A program made the translations under genes and the position numbers. Shown piece after piece: positions 1 to 10,194 of a DNA stretch of 64,000 nt; the first letter of the stretch is position 1; every line of letters begins with the position of its first letter. The notes beneath the pieces were generated by a model. That model saw only the letters and a program-made list of their open reading frames with translations. It was not told where the DNA came from and did not search any database. Source of the DNA: Hysterium pulicare CBS 123377 (lineage: Eukaryota > Ascomycota > Dothideomycetes > Hysteriales > Hysteriaceae); the NCBI GenBank assembly GCA_000467715.1, contig AJFK01000895.1, forward strand, positions 104,474 through 168,473, in the 5' to 3' direction.

Positions 1-403
1 TCTGAACTTGCGATAAAGATTTTCCATACTCGGTAGTAGGTTGGTTTGGCGCGTGAATGGGGATGTTTAGCGGAAGTGGATGGCTGGAAATGCCTGCGCG
101 TTCGAGTTTGAGGGGAGGTTGGGGAGGTGAACGCAGATGTGAAGGTAGATTGTCAAGTTGATGCATTAATGTAGCTTGTTAATAATCAACATAGTAACAC
201 TGCTTGGAGCGCGCTAAGTCTATTGAGGCATAACCGGGAAAGGATTTTACTTGATAGTACAAAGCTTTTTGCCTACTTCGAAGGTACCAAGAGCAGTACA
301 AAAGAACCTATCAATCCGACTTCCGCAAATCTAAAATTCAAGAATCGACGTGAAAACCCGGGCAGTCCAACGAAACATCATACAACAAAAGCTAGTCATG
401 TTC
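1..403. other. Intergenic, left edge
   Basis: No supported gene. Only short overlapping open frames are present. The stretch lies 3' of the minus-strand gene ending at 404, and whatever gene lies to its left is outside the window. Confidence 0.5.
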
Positions 404-1401
404 TTAAGGAGGTCCCATATCCCCGTTTCCACCATCACCGGTTTCTCGAGGGGGCGGATTGCGATTTTTGAAAGCTTGAAGTGAAGCTTCAGTGATGTCG
501 TCGAGGCCCTGGACGCTGAAAAAGGGATCAATTTCAAGAATGTAACGGATAGCACCAGCAACGTCCGGATCTAATTTTACGGCCTCCCCTGAGGTTGTTG
601 TAAACTTGGTATCTGCATCTGTTGCAGACTCCAGCTTTGTATCTGTTATTGGTTCCCCTGCCGCAGCTCTGTAAATGTCAAACAAACTCTCCTCAAGCTA
701 AGAATCCAGGTAGATGGTGGACAAGCAGACCTTTTCCTTACTTCTATGGACTTTTCAATGGCATGCTGGAAACCCAACATGATATTCCTGACTTTTATAT
801 TTGCAAGAATATCCACGCTATCTTTTGAGCAGCCTTCCATTCCCGCAATTTTCAAGGCGGCAACGACCATATTGTCCGGATAGCGTTCGCCTGGTTCGTT
901 TGCTAAAATTCCCAGTCCGTATCTTTTGTTAAGCGTCCCAATAAGAAAACAGGCCTCGTTAGTCATGTGTATATTTCTTAAGGTGGCAGTCTGTATTTGG
1001 TTTGTTAGTTCCGAGAGTGATAAGAGCAGAGAATGGTGGGTCGTTCTACTCACGTTCAAGGCATCTTGAATGTTCGCAACTTCGGCACAGTGTCGGTCGT
1101 CAAGGTTCTTTTTGAATTCCGGAGGAAGACGACTGGTTCGAAATTCCTCAGTCGTGGTACGTACACGAGCGGTGCTGTAGGACAACAAGGCTGCGGCGAA
1201 TTCCCAGAATGAAATACGACGGAGAACCCAGTCTTTCAGCTCATTCAACGCCTCTTGCTTGGTTCCTGTGTAAAGTTCGTTTTTGTAATTCGCAATCATT
1301 TCTAACGTAACCGGCACTCTTGAAGAATTATTGGGTACTCTAAGACTTCTATGAGTATGAAATCGGGTATCGATGGTACGGCCCCGACTGGAAGGGTCCA
1401 T
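404..1401 (-). CDS. Hypothetical protein, member A of a two-copy local family
   Basis: I do not recognise the family. The best model has three exons: 1401-1054, 990-731 and 668-404. The introns are 63 nt (phase 0) and 62 nt (phase 2, weak GTCTGC donor), and the product is 290 aa. The start was chosen at the ATG beginning MDPSSRG, because the longer frame upstream has no ATG. No signal peptide or membrane segment is seen. Residues around TGTKQEALNELKDWVLRR and the later YPDNMVVAALKIAG stretch match the protein at 55546-56272 (TGTKAEIIAELKDWIQRR and YPDGLVVALLMTVG), and both genes have introns of the same phases at equivalent places. The last 88 residues are acidic, Thr/Pro/Gly-rich and unique to this copy. 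The function is unknown; the weak second donor makes residues around 200 uncertain. Confidence 0.75.
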
Positions 1402-1912
1402 GTTGTGTGAATAAATGAAGTGGGTAATACTGGTTTTATGGTTGTGGATATGACTTTGTAGGGAGAAGAAGCCTGCAGTTCGCCAGGCGGGTAGCAATCA
1501 TGCTCTCTCCATAAGATGATGTAATGGAGGAGTGCTCCTTCCTAGTGAATGAACAACGTATACAACATGGAGGCATAGCAAGAGGCTTGACTTGATGAAG
1601 CCGAAACGACAGAACGGCTCTGACCGCTGCGAGTTAAGCGCGAACGATAGTGAAAGACATATATCTAGTTGCGACAGTGACAGATTATAGATCTAGTAAT
1701 ACTCTACATTGTGAGAGGATACCTGTTAGTATTTACATATGTGTAGAAGATAACGGCCTCGAGCGAAGGCAAGCGCCACCACTCTCCTCGAAGGAACAGA
1801 TGAGACTGACCGTACACGATGCCTAGTCGAATGAAAGAGTAGAATCCATGCGCACTGTATCATGCATGCATATCGAGATCGCATCCTCTCTCGCTGTACA
1901 GTGCTTCACGTT
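1402..1912. other. Intergenic
   Basis: About 510 bp between two minus-strand genes. It should hold the promoter of the 404-1401 gene and the 3' end of the cysteine-rich gene. No other signal was recognised. Confidence 0.5.
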
Positions 1913-2666
1913 TCATCCACGATAAGCGCTCGCAGTAACAGTAGCCCAAGTAGTCGCGCATCCACCCTCACATGCACTCGGGCATGACTTGTAGCTCGTG
2001 ATAGTAGGCGTCGCAGTACACCCTTTGACTGCTCCCGGGATGGTCGTCGTGCTGAGCATGATGCAATCCGGAGTCATGCATTGCAAAGTGTTGATTGGGC
2101 AAAACGGGTTCAGAGTACGGGTGACGGTGTAGCAAGAATCAGATGATGAATAAGGAGCCTGATGAGAGTGAGGGACGGGAGGATGACCTCGGGAAGGGCC
2201 TAGAAGGAGAGAGGTGAAATCCGGGGGTGGGCTAGAGAAAGGAGTTCGTTCGTCCGCGCCGGCAGTGACGGTCTTAGTCGAAGTTAAGCAGCCTGAGCGA
2301 CAGGCGGTTTTACATGGAAGAATTAATGTAATAGTCGGTGTTTTTTGACATAAGGGTATGTACGGTGGAAGGGTAGTTGTGCTGACGTTTCGTTAGATAA
2401 AGAAGCATGATTGATGGAAACCATGCGATCGCGGAAAGGATATGAGACCCACGTATACCTCATCATAATGCACATCGGAACCACGCATGGCTTGGTAGGT
2501 TCAAAGGCCGGGCAGTTCATGTCGCTGACACGAGTCGTTGCAGTATAGCAATCGTCTTGAGCGTCAAGACGGTGCTTGGCGAAGGTTGTGCTGAGGGGGA
2601 AGTCAGTACAGTCAGAACCAAGCCGCCATACTAGAAAGAAGCCACAAGAGAGGATCTAGAGATCAT
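1913..2666 (-). CDS. Cysteine-rich secreted protein with two tandem modules
   Basis: A spliced gene missed by simple ORF calling. The model has exons 2666-2632, 2590-2459 and 2381-1913, with introns of 41 and 77 nt, giving 211 aa. Module 1 runs from DDCYTAT through CVVPMCIMM, STTTLP and PTIT to CKTACRSGC and TVTAG. Module 2 repeats the same order: DSCYTVT, CMTPDCIM, STTTIP, PTIT, SCPSACEGGC, TVTAS. They are joined by a Pro/Ser-rich linker. The repeated Cys-Thr-Val-Thr pattern resembles secreted or wall-associated cysteine-rich proteins of ascomycetes. The second intron falls exactly inside the STTT junction of module 1, which confirms it, and has no counterpart in module 2. The N-terminus is the weak point: the short exon starting at 2666 gives a modest signal peptide (MISRSSLVASFYTTFA). 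A better-looking one (MAKTLLVASFLGTLL) starts at 2718 but runs into a stop, and I could not splice it in frame. Confidence 0.72.
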
Positions 2667-2718
2667 GCCTGATAAGCAGAGTCCCAAGAAATGATGCTAC
2701 AAGAAGAGTCTTCGCCAT

Positions 2719-3241
2719 GTTGTTGTAGGTAGTTGCGAGTTATTGTTAGTAGCAAGGAGATAAACAGAAATATGTAGAACAGAAAATGTTGCGAGATCAT
2801 TCATATGGATATACCAAAGTGAAAGACTTGCAAAGCTGGCTTATGTCCCCATGGCTATGTTGCTCAAAATGTATCATTTTATACTTTTGATCAAGTAAAT
2901 CCTTGCTTGGGAAAATATATTGCCTCGCATGTGCAATATCCCCTTGCATACCCGGAAGCTCGTGATACCCACCACATGTACCCCGGATTCACTCGTCTGC
3001 GGCCCGGTCAAGCGACCGCGAATACGTGTTTATTGAGCATCTTTGTTTTATTAACCATTTTGTCTTACTTACCAGGTGCGAGGATTGCGAAACACGAGCC
3101 TGGAAACGCAAAGTCACATGCTGTACAACTGGTATGAATCATCGTGTCATCCCTTTGCTGAATCTCTGGGTACTTAGAGGTCGTAAGACAGGCAGTTGAG
3201 CACCGCTACTTCGATAGATTCAAAGTGAAGGTGTATTCAAG
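2719..3241. other. Divergent intergenic region
   Basis: Presumed promoters of the minus-strand cysteine-rich gene and the plus-strand gene at 3242. A 76-codon open frame at 2907-3137 has no signal of being real. No recognised motif. Confidence 0.45.
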
Positions 3242-3967
3242 ATGTGCCCGCAGAGTCCGTTTAAAAAGCTTGAAATTGACTTCACGAACGAGTCGGATGA
3301 AAAGATCTTGCAATCAATTCGTGAACGACATAAGCCCCAAAACCCGCTCCCTAAGCCATTCACATTGGTAGGACATGACCTTCCGCTATTCAATGCGAGC
3401 GAAATTTCCGCTCCATCGCCAACCTCTTCAGGTGTTCGAGCGAGCGATAATGCATTAGTACCAACTCTTACAGAATCGGTCGAAGAGATATTGCAAACCG
3501 AGAGCCTGGAGGAAGATGGCCAAACACTTAGTCCTGTGCGAAGAGATGACCGCCCGCTGCTCACTGCTAGCGAGAGTTCCAGACGAAATCCGTCTGCTTT
3601 AGAGACTCAAACGAACACTCTTAGAGTAGAACCTTGGCCTAGCGCCAAGGGCAAAATAATGTCGCAATCGACGCGCGAAGATCGAGATTCTGGAAACCTG
3701 CGTACAGCGCAAAGAGATACTATAAGCCAGAGTTTTAACACAAGCTCGTCCGGTTTGAACAACCTTGCGAGCACTCGTGAACTCAAGCCCTGGCAAAGCC
3801 TACGCCGACGAGAGAGAATCGAAGATCTTCGGTCTGGTAATACTACGATTGGCCTGCATTCGTTCGGGCAGCATGCAGGACATGGAGTAAAGGATCCATC
3901 TCCTCTCCCGCCTAGGAGAGCTGGCAATTTACCGAAGAGACCAAGGCCGGTTCAAGAGTACGAATGA
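3242..3967 (+). CDS. Hypothetical disordered Ser/Arg-rich protein
   Basis: A single uninterrupted 241-aa frame starting at ATG 3242. I do not recognise it. The N-terminal 35 residues (KLEIDFTNESDEKILQSIRE) look helical and may be the only ordered part. The rest is rich in Ser, Thr, Arg and Pro, with two loosely repeated segments, one around LRVEPWPS (about 128-135) and one around LKPWQSLRRR (about 180-190). The C-terminus is basic and Pro-rich. There is no signal peptide or membrane segment. Its length and lack of stops argue for coding, but with no recognised domain a chance frame is not excluded. Confidence 0.5.
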   Translation: MCPQSPFKKLEIDFTNESDEKILQSIRERHKPQNPLPKPFTLVGHDLPLFNASEISAPSPTSSGVRASDNALVPTLTESVEEILQTESLEEDGQTLSPVRRDDRPLLTASESSRRNPSALETQTNTLRVEPWPSAKGKIMSQSTREDRDSGNLRTAQRDTISQSFNTSSSGLNNLASTRELKPWQSLRRRERIEDLRSGNTTIGLHSFGQHAGHGVKDPSPLPPRRAGNLPKRPRPVQEYE

Positions 3968-4587
3968 AGTGACCCAGGATTATTTCTTAAGGTTTTATCG
4001 TGATACGGAAATCTAACCTGGAATTTCAAGTGCTTCTGGTTATCGTATCTTAAAAGTTTCTACAACCAACAGCGAGCCTATAGATGTTTCAGCAAGATCA
4101 TGCTTGGCAAATGTTCGTATAGTATTAGCAAGGGATATCAGGAACATCTTGTCGTGTCGTTCACCTGATCTTCACAAGAATCGTTTACCCTGCTGGCTTA
4201 CCTACCTCGGCGGTAGAGATATGTTTTCGCGGGCCCGATACGTCGTCTTCGAATCCGAGATGCTTTTGGGTGAGCCTGGCTACTATTTATTTCGTCTTTC
4301 TCTCAAAGAGGCGTTCAGCCGTGGGTAAGGGAGACTGCATTCAAGAAGTAGAACGGACTCAGACTGGTACGATCCATTGTAAGTTGCGGCCCAGGAACAA
4401 CTTACAAATTACGGGATGAATTTTGGCGTCAAAAATAGGTTGAAGAGTGTATGACATGGACATGTAAACTAAATATGATTGGAAATGTAAATTTCTCGAT
4501 GCCCTTATTTGGAGTCGTTTCCAATAGACTCAACGCCTTCCGTGCTTATATACTGTACAAACTATACACATGTCAACACAGTATTGA
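3968..4587. other. Convergent intergenic region
   Basis: Lies between the 3' ends of the plus-strand gene at 3242-3967 and the minus-strand MRPS12 gene. Only short unsupported frames are present (for example 4104-4328), and nothing else was recognised. Confidence 0.5.
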
Positions 4588-5246
4588 TTATGCTGCCTGT
4601 TTCTTAGGCCTCTTCGTCCCGTATTTCGATCTCGATGTGAGCCGGTTGCCAACACCTCCCTATAGAAATCGTCAGTATAGCCGAAAATATTAGAGCGTTG
4701 CTCTTACCAGATCCAAAGCTCCTCGTACTAAGTGATATTTCACACCCGGACAATCCTGCGCTCTTCCTCCTCTTACCAGAACAACAGAATGCTGCTGTAC
4801 ATTATGACCTAGCCAACAGATCCATTAGCCCCTCCTCACAGTTCTCATTCCACGTAAATCCAATCCTCGAACATACCTTCACCGGGAATATATGCCGTTA
4901 CAACTTTCCCACTGCTCAATCTCACCCTAGCAATCTTCCTCTCCCCCGAATTGGGTTTCTTGGGTTTTGTCGTTCCAACCTTCAAACACACGCCCTTCAT
5001 CTCGGGTCGATCTGCCAATGCTGGCGATCTGAGTTTTCTTGCCTTTTGCGAATGTCTGCATCCCTTTACCACTTGTATTAATGTTGATTTGCGCGACGGT
5101 GATGCGGAGAATGTGCGGACGGGGACGGTTCGGGAGGAATTTCGCGGTAGGGCGAGAATTGGGGCGCTGATGGCTCGAGATATCGATTTGCTGTAGATTG
5201 GGAGACTTGAAGGCCGTACTAGGCGTCTGAGGAACTGGAGAGGCAT
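4588..5246 (-). CDS. MRPS12: Mitochondrial small-subunit ribosomal protein uS12m
   Basis: Encodes the S12 protein of the mitochondrial ribosome decoding centre. Three exons, 5246-4877, 4808-4708 and 4659-4588, give 180 aa, with introns of 68 and 48 nt. The N-terminus is a basic, Ser-rich mitochondrial presequence of about 45 residues ending near [11 protein letters not shown]. The core shows the S12 signatures [56 protein letters not shown] and [13 protein letters not shown], and the basic tail ends [13 protein letters not shown]. The conserved KPNS loop is intact; it corresponds to the streptomycin-sensitive loop of bacterial S12. Both introns fall inside conserved blocks and restore the expected sequence exactly. 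The start lies 431 bp from the divergent gene at 5678. Confidence 0.96.
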
Positions 5247-5677
5247 TGTGAGCGTAGGTTGTAGTTCAGAGCTTCATGAAAAGTCGCGAATTGAAACTCT
5301 GAGATGCATGTTCAGTAGGTCTTGGCGCGGTCCGTGCATAATTCACACCTGAATGCTTAGTCAGAAGGGTTTCAAATTATCCTTCATGTCATCGACAGGC
5401 TGCCATTATCAACTTTCGTCTGGACGTGGCCTAAGAAAAGAGACTTTTTTATGCTTCAAGGAGACGTTAAAGTCAAGGTCATCACTTGGCACTTCGTAAG
5501 TTTCCGCGCGTCCTCAAGGCGTCAACTTTGGTCATGGACCTTTTGTACCTGTTTCATTCTCTTCTAGTCGTTTCCTAGAGGGTTGGATCTTTACCGGTCT
5601 GTTCTTGAAGTGAAGTGATTATCTCTTGAAGACTTACATTTTCAGTTAGCTCAACTAGGACTCACGACACTATCACT
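5247..5677. promoter_or_regulatory. Divergent promoter region, MRPS12 / 2EXR gene
   Basis: The 431 bp between two outward-facing start codons must hold both promoters. No specific element is recognised. The plus-strand side ends in a pyrimidine-rich stretch just before ATG 5678. Confidence 0.5.
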
Positions 5678-6679
5678 ATGTCTACCACAGCCCGTTCACT
5701 CGTCGAGCTCCTGCTTACACTTCCTCGAGAACTCCGAGATCCAATCTATCTCGACATATTCCTTCACGACCAACCCGTTTACTTGTATGATCACTACAAA
5801 ATCAACTCTTCTTACGCTATTGCCCCACGTCCAGCCACTCTTCCAATTACTTTGACCTATCCATCCGCTTCCGTTTTCGTGAAAAATCCTCCCTCACTCT
5901 CACCTCCTCACTGTCTAATATCTCCTATCTACTCCAATCCCCAAATAGCGGCCGAAGCCGCGGAGACGTACTACGCATTCAATACAGTCATTGTCCCTCT
6001 CAACAGCCTCTCTACTCATTTGGATCATTGCGTTTGGGGCAGCAGCATTCGACCTAGCGATTTCATCCGGGCGCTAATCGTTGAAGCGGAAGAAGATGCT
6101 ACGCTCTACTCACTTAGGCCGAATGCCTATCACGTCCACGGTCCTGTAACTAATTCTGCATTTGAAGAGGGCGTGAGTGATTTCCGTCGCAGCATGTGGA
6201 GATCTCTTTTGTCCCTACCCCGGCTAGAGAGGCTCGAGATCCGACTGCAGAAGAGTTTCGACGGTAACCTCGAAGCGCGAGATTTCAATCCCATAGTCCA
6301 CCAACTTCGTCTGCAGCACCCGCAAGTCAATATTCATTTCTCTATATCCTTCGACTTCCTCCTGGAAGAAGCTTGGAACGATCCCATCTGGCAGGCAAAC
6401 ACGGGAGCGTTCATCCCCGCCGACGCGGATCGCTTCATCAAGGCTGGTTACAAAGATTGTACTGAGCTATTCCAACCATCCACTAAGGAGGATCTGAAGT
6501 ACGTGAAGAGGCGTCTTCCGGACGAGAAGATGCCATTAGGACGTCCGGCTGTCGCCGGAATGTTGGACGAGTCTCCACAGTCGAGATGGTCACTGCAAGA
6601 TCACTACGTTGTGCGCGAGCCCGCTTTGTTCAGGATTCAAATGGAGAAGCACTGGGAAATCTATCAAATAAAAGCCTAA
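5678..6679 (+). CDS. 2EXR-type (F-box-like) protein
   Basis: An intronless gene of 333 aa. Near the N-terminus (about residues 10-32) is the hydrophobic 2EXR/F-box-like motif LLTLPRELRDPIYLDIFL, typical of a very large family of ascomycete proteins of unknown role. The following region (VFVKNPPSLSPPH, then an NPQIAAEAAETYYAFNTVIV stretch) fits the usual layout of such proteins, in which a short strand-helix unit describes residues reaching the conserved Tyr-Phe. The C-terminal half is mixed alpha/beta without recognised sites. Such proteins are sometimes annotated as F-box-like, but a link to ubiquitin ligases is not established. A second family member is at 19183-20007. Confidence 0.85.
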   Translation: MSTTARSLVELLLTLPRELRDPIYLDIFLHDQPVYLYDHYKINSSYAIAPRPATLPITLTYPSASVFVKNPPSLSPPHCLISPIYSNPQIAAEAAETYYAFNTVIVPLNSLSTHLDHCVWGSSIRPSDFIRALIVEAEEDATLYSLRPNAYHVHGPVTNSAFEEGVSDFRRSMWRSLLSLPRLERLEIRLQKSFDGNLEARDFNPIVHQLRLQHPQVNIHFSISFDFLLEEAWNDPIWQANTGAFIPADADRFIKAGYKDCTELFQPSTKEDLKYVKRRLPDEKMPLGRPAVAGMLDESPQSRWSLQDHYVVREPALFRIQMEKHWEIYQIKA

Positions 6680-7361
6680 GAGAGGAGTTATTGTGGACTG
6701 CGGCTTGGAGTTGATGTAAAATGATCTACGATGCCCCTCCAAAATTACTTGGCGGGAGCTTGGTCATTTACCTATGGCATCTTCCGCACATTGTAGGTTG
6801 TCATTGCGAGAGGAGCAAGGGTCCAGGTAGATATTACCGTTCAGTGAGTGAGAAAGAGGTGAAGCTTTTATAATGAGAAGACAGTCGTAGAGTGGTAAAT
6901 AGAGAGGTTTGCCAGAAATCTATTTTTAGGCATGAGCTTGACAAGGTCCTGGGACAAGCTCCCAACCTGGGTAGAAACCCATAGCCGCAGTCTTGGACCA
7001 GGTTCAATGTCGAGTTTCACGAATAGTCAGCACCCAATCGATGCTCCAAAATGTTCTTAAGCAGCATTCTACAGTGATAATGCCAATTGTGGGTGGCAGA
7101 ACAGGAGGCTGAGGCTGGTGGCGCAGCCTGAGACTAAGTTGCGGCATACTCGAGCAAGGATGAGGGGATTCTGGGGGCCGAATCCTGCGATGCTCTTCCT
7201 GTTTGCCTCCCTTGCTTATTTACCAATCCTCTTCCGATCGGTTCAAAATATACAGAATTCATCAGCTTGACAAGCTGCGCAATGCGTCGCGTCAATAATA
7301 TTCTCCCGGATCAAGCAGTAACTTAGCAGCTCAAGCTTTGATTTGAGTCCCCGCCAACGAT
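6680..7361. other. Intergenic
   Basis: About 680 bp. It should contain the 3' end of the 2EXR gene and the promoter of the gene at 7362. No open frame or motif worth reporting. Confidence 0.5.
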
Positions 7362-10194
7362 ATGTCTTTCGGGCTGGGTATTGGAGACATTTTGAAGGTC
7401 TATGAGACTGCTAGGACCGTTTATAAGAAATGTAATATTCATGGGCCCATCTCAACACTCGAAGGCATGAGAGCTAATACTGTCATAGGCCGCGACTGTC
7501 CTGGAGAATACAAAAACCTGACCTCAGACGCGTACACGTCCTCTCTCCGATGACCTCATAGTGGAAGACTGACCATGTTATTGTAGACGGCAACTCACCA
7601 ACGTGCTCCAAGATATTGCAGACAAAGTTGAGCAAGATAAAATACCTCAGAGCAAAGTTCCTCGGCTCCTCGACGTTTACGAAGGATGTGTAGAAGTACT
7701 ACAAGAGCTCGATGGAGTTTTGAACCAATATAACAGCTTGGACACGAAAAGCAAACGAGCATGGGATAGGTTGAAATGGGACTCGGACAAATCGAAAAAT
7801 CTTCGAGCCAACTTGACTAGTAATGTGGTTATGTTGAATCAATTCTGGACTTCCCTCATACACGATAATCAGGTGCTGATCATCGAGGCTCTGGGGAGGC
7901 TAGAGCACGATTATGCTGGCGGACATCGGGAAGAAAGTAGAGCTTCTGTGGAGAGATTGGCAAATCGGGCATCAATGATAGCTGGCGATGAACCAGATCA
8001 AGTCGAAGACGATGACGACGCAGCATGGCCTCAGATCATTCGGGATTTGGAGGACGTCGGTGTCTCTCAACAGGATGCCCTCGAGTATCGCGATTTCATC
8101 ATAGACTGGTTCGTTCGTGCGGTCAACGAGGGAAGACTTATGGAGAATTCTGTAGAACAGGTTGAAGTCGAAGCTAGCGAAAGCAACGAATCCATTTCGA
8201 AAGGCCTTCAACTGGCTCTGCCCAATGTCTCAACGACCGAAACCAATCTACAGAAAATGCCGAGTTGGGAGACACCTTTTTTCCCTCCATCGAACATTAA
8301 GAGAAAGCCACTCTCACCATCTTCGGCTAAGTCTACGCCCCCGTCAAGAAACGTTCTGCCAGCACCCGAGTCCAACTTGACTTCAAAGTCAAGACCTGAA
8401 AGTCAACATTCTCCATCCTTCGCCTCTCCTAAGGTATCGGACAGTGGACCATCAGCATCATCGACCCCGAAGGCGAGCATGGATGCGGAAAGCTTATTGT
8501 TCCGAGAGCAAACACTTACATCATTGCCAGAACTAGTTTCATCCTTGGGTGAGCCGTTCTCACTCGCAGAGATCGATGAATCCTTGCCAGAGGCAGTGCC
8601 ACTGTCGTCCTCTGGGGAATATGGGTCCAATCCGGAGGTGCCTCAATCCAGGCAGTCACCCAACGTGGGCACGCCTTACAATTTGTCGTCCCCACCTCCT
8701 CGTGCATTAGAATACTATAGTGCACTTCGCCCATTAGCATCTATGAACAACGTTGCAGGGGCCCCGACAACTGGTGCTCTACCTTCGATAACTGTAAATC
8801 GTGCAGAAATCCAAGAGCCGCTCTCAAGCTCGCAACCACCCCCAGCATACCAGCCGCGCCAGTCTTCCTCTGATTCCAATCTCATTTGGACAGCTCAATT
8901 AATTGTTACGGCATGGAATGCGCGAGACTTCCCTACTGCAGAAAAGCATCTTGAATCCCAGCTTGCTGCCATTGACCGAGGAGAGACGATTGTGATGATG
9001 AACCAGGCAGTACAGCCCGATCGCCGCCTCCTTCGACATCTTATCGGGATTAGCGCTTCTTACTCTGGCAATTTCCAGAAAGCTAAAAGATATTTCGAGA
9101 GTGTCTTCAATAGTGCCTACCTCAGCGGTTCCAACATGGATGAGGGGGATATTGCTGCCATGCGCTGGCTGGGTGATGCATGCATTCACCTAAATGAGCC
9201 ATTGAACGCCGCGCTGGCTTGGGCGGTTGCTCTTGATGGGCTTATAGCTCGCTATGGAATAGTCCGCAACGAGACTAAACGGGTTGTAGAAGAGCTACGA
9301 ATGTTGGACTATCGACTCCAAGCCCTCAGTTCACTCTCGAACTCATATCAAAAGTACAACACTGATGCTTCAGACATTTTCGTTGCGATGCCCGGTTTGG
9401 CCAAAGCGCAGCTTGTGTCTGCCATGGTTGAGCGTATGCAACAACTTTCAAACTCACACTATGGACATAATATATACCCCGAAGCCGACTCTTTAGTACT
9501 CAGGAAGACGTACCGTCCGCGCGTCGATTTGAAGGTTGCAGAAGGATTCCTCGTCCAACCGCTCATCTCATATACCACTTGGCCTTTTCCGTATGATCCT
9601 CTGTTCTCTGTCTACGACGCTATCAATCTTCACGCTCGTATGACGAATTCTCGAACCATAGGGTTTGCGGATGGTGGTAGCTTCATGTACGACTCTGTAC
9701 GTACTGTGGGATTAGGCCAATCGAAGAATCTCGATTTCGTAACGAGGAGAGACGTTAAGTGGCTTGTCGCCGCTCTCAAGAAAGGGCTCAAGGACATGGA
9801 GATTGAACACAGGGAGATGAGTCAGATGGTCATCTGCCGGCTGAACCAACGAAGAAACAATTTGGCATTCTTTGAAGGTATTGGCATCAAGATCAGAAAG
9901 CTACAATTCCGCAACACGTTTGGTGTGAAGGTTTCGGAAGTGCTGTTTGCGACGAGGGTCACGCCGACAGCCACTAATTCATACGTATCTTTCGAAATGA
10001 ACAGGAATACCGAAGGCTTCCGGGATGTCGTTAAGGGCATACTGGAGATGGCGGAAGCAAATGAGAAGAAAAAGGAATTGGGTGGAGGTAACGACGTGGA
10101 ATGGGTGCCGCTTAGTAAAGGGCCTTCAGAATTACCGAACAGCACTTACACCACTCCCACTCCTGAACTAGCAAGCCATAGCCTATACAGGTGA
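7362..10194 (+). CDS. Fungal NLR-type N-terminal domain protein with TPR-like C-terminal half
   Basis: Three exons, 7362-7431, 7489-7531 and 7587-10194, with introns of 57 and 55 nt, give 906 aa. Residues 1 to about 165 form the all-helical N-terminal domain found on many fungal NACHT/ankyrin (NLR-like) proteins: GLGIGDILKVYETARTVYKK, then CRDCPGEYKNL, and the hallmark TKSKRAWDRLKW followed by LRANLTSNVVMLNQF. An acidic patch lies near 215-225. About residues 230-465 are a Ser/Pro-rich disordered linker. From about 469 come TPR-like helices (AEKHLESQLAAID, QKAKRYFESVFNSAY, NAALAWAVALDGL). No P-loop, NACHT or NB-ARC motif is present, so it is not a complete NLR. It may be an adaptor or scaffold in the same signalling families; that is inference. 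The splice sites restore the family sequence exactly. Confidence 0.85.
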
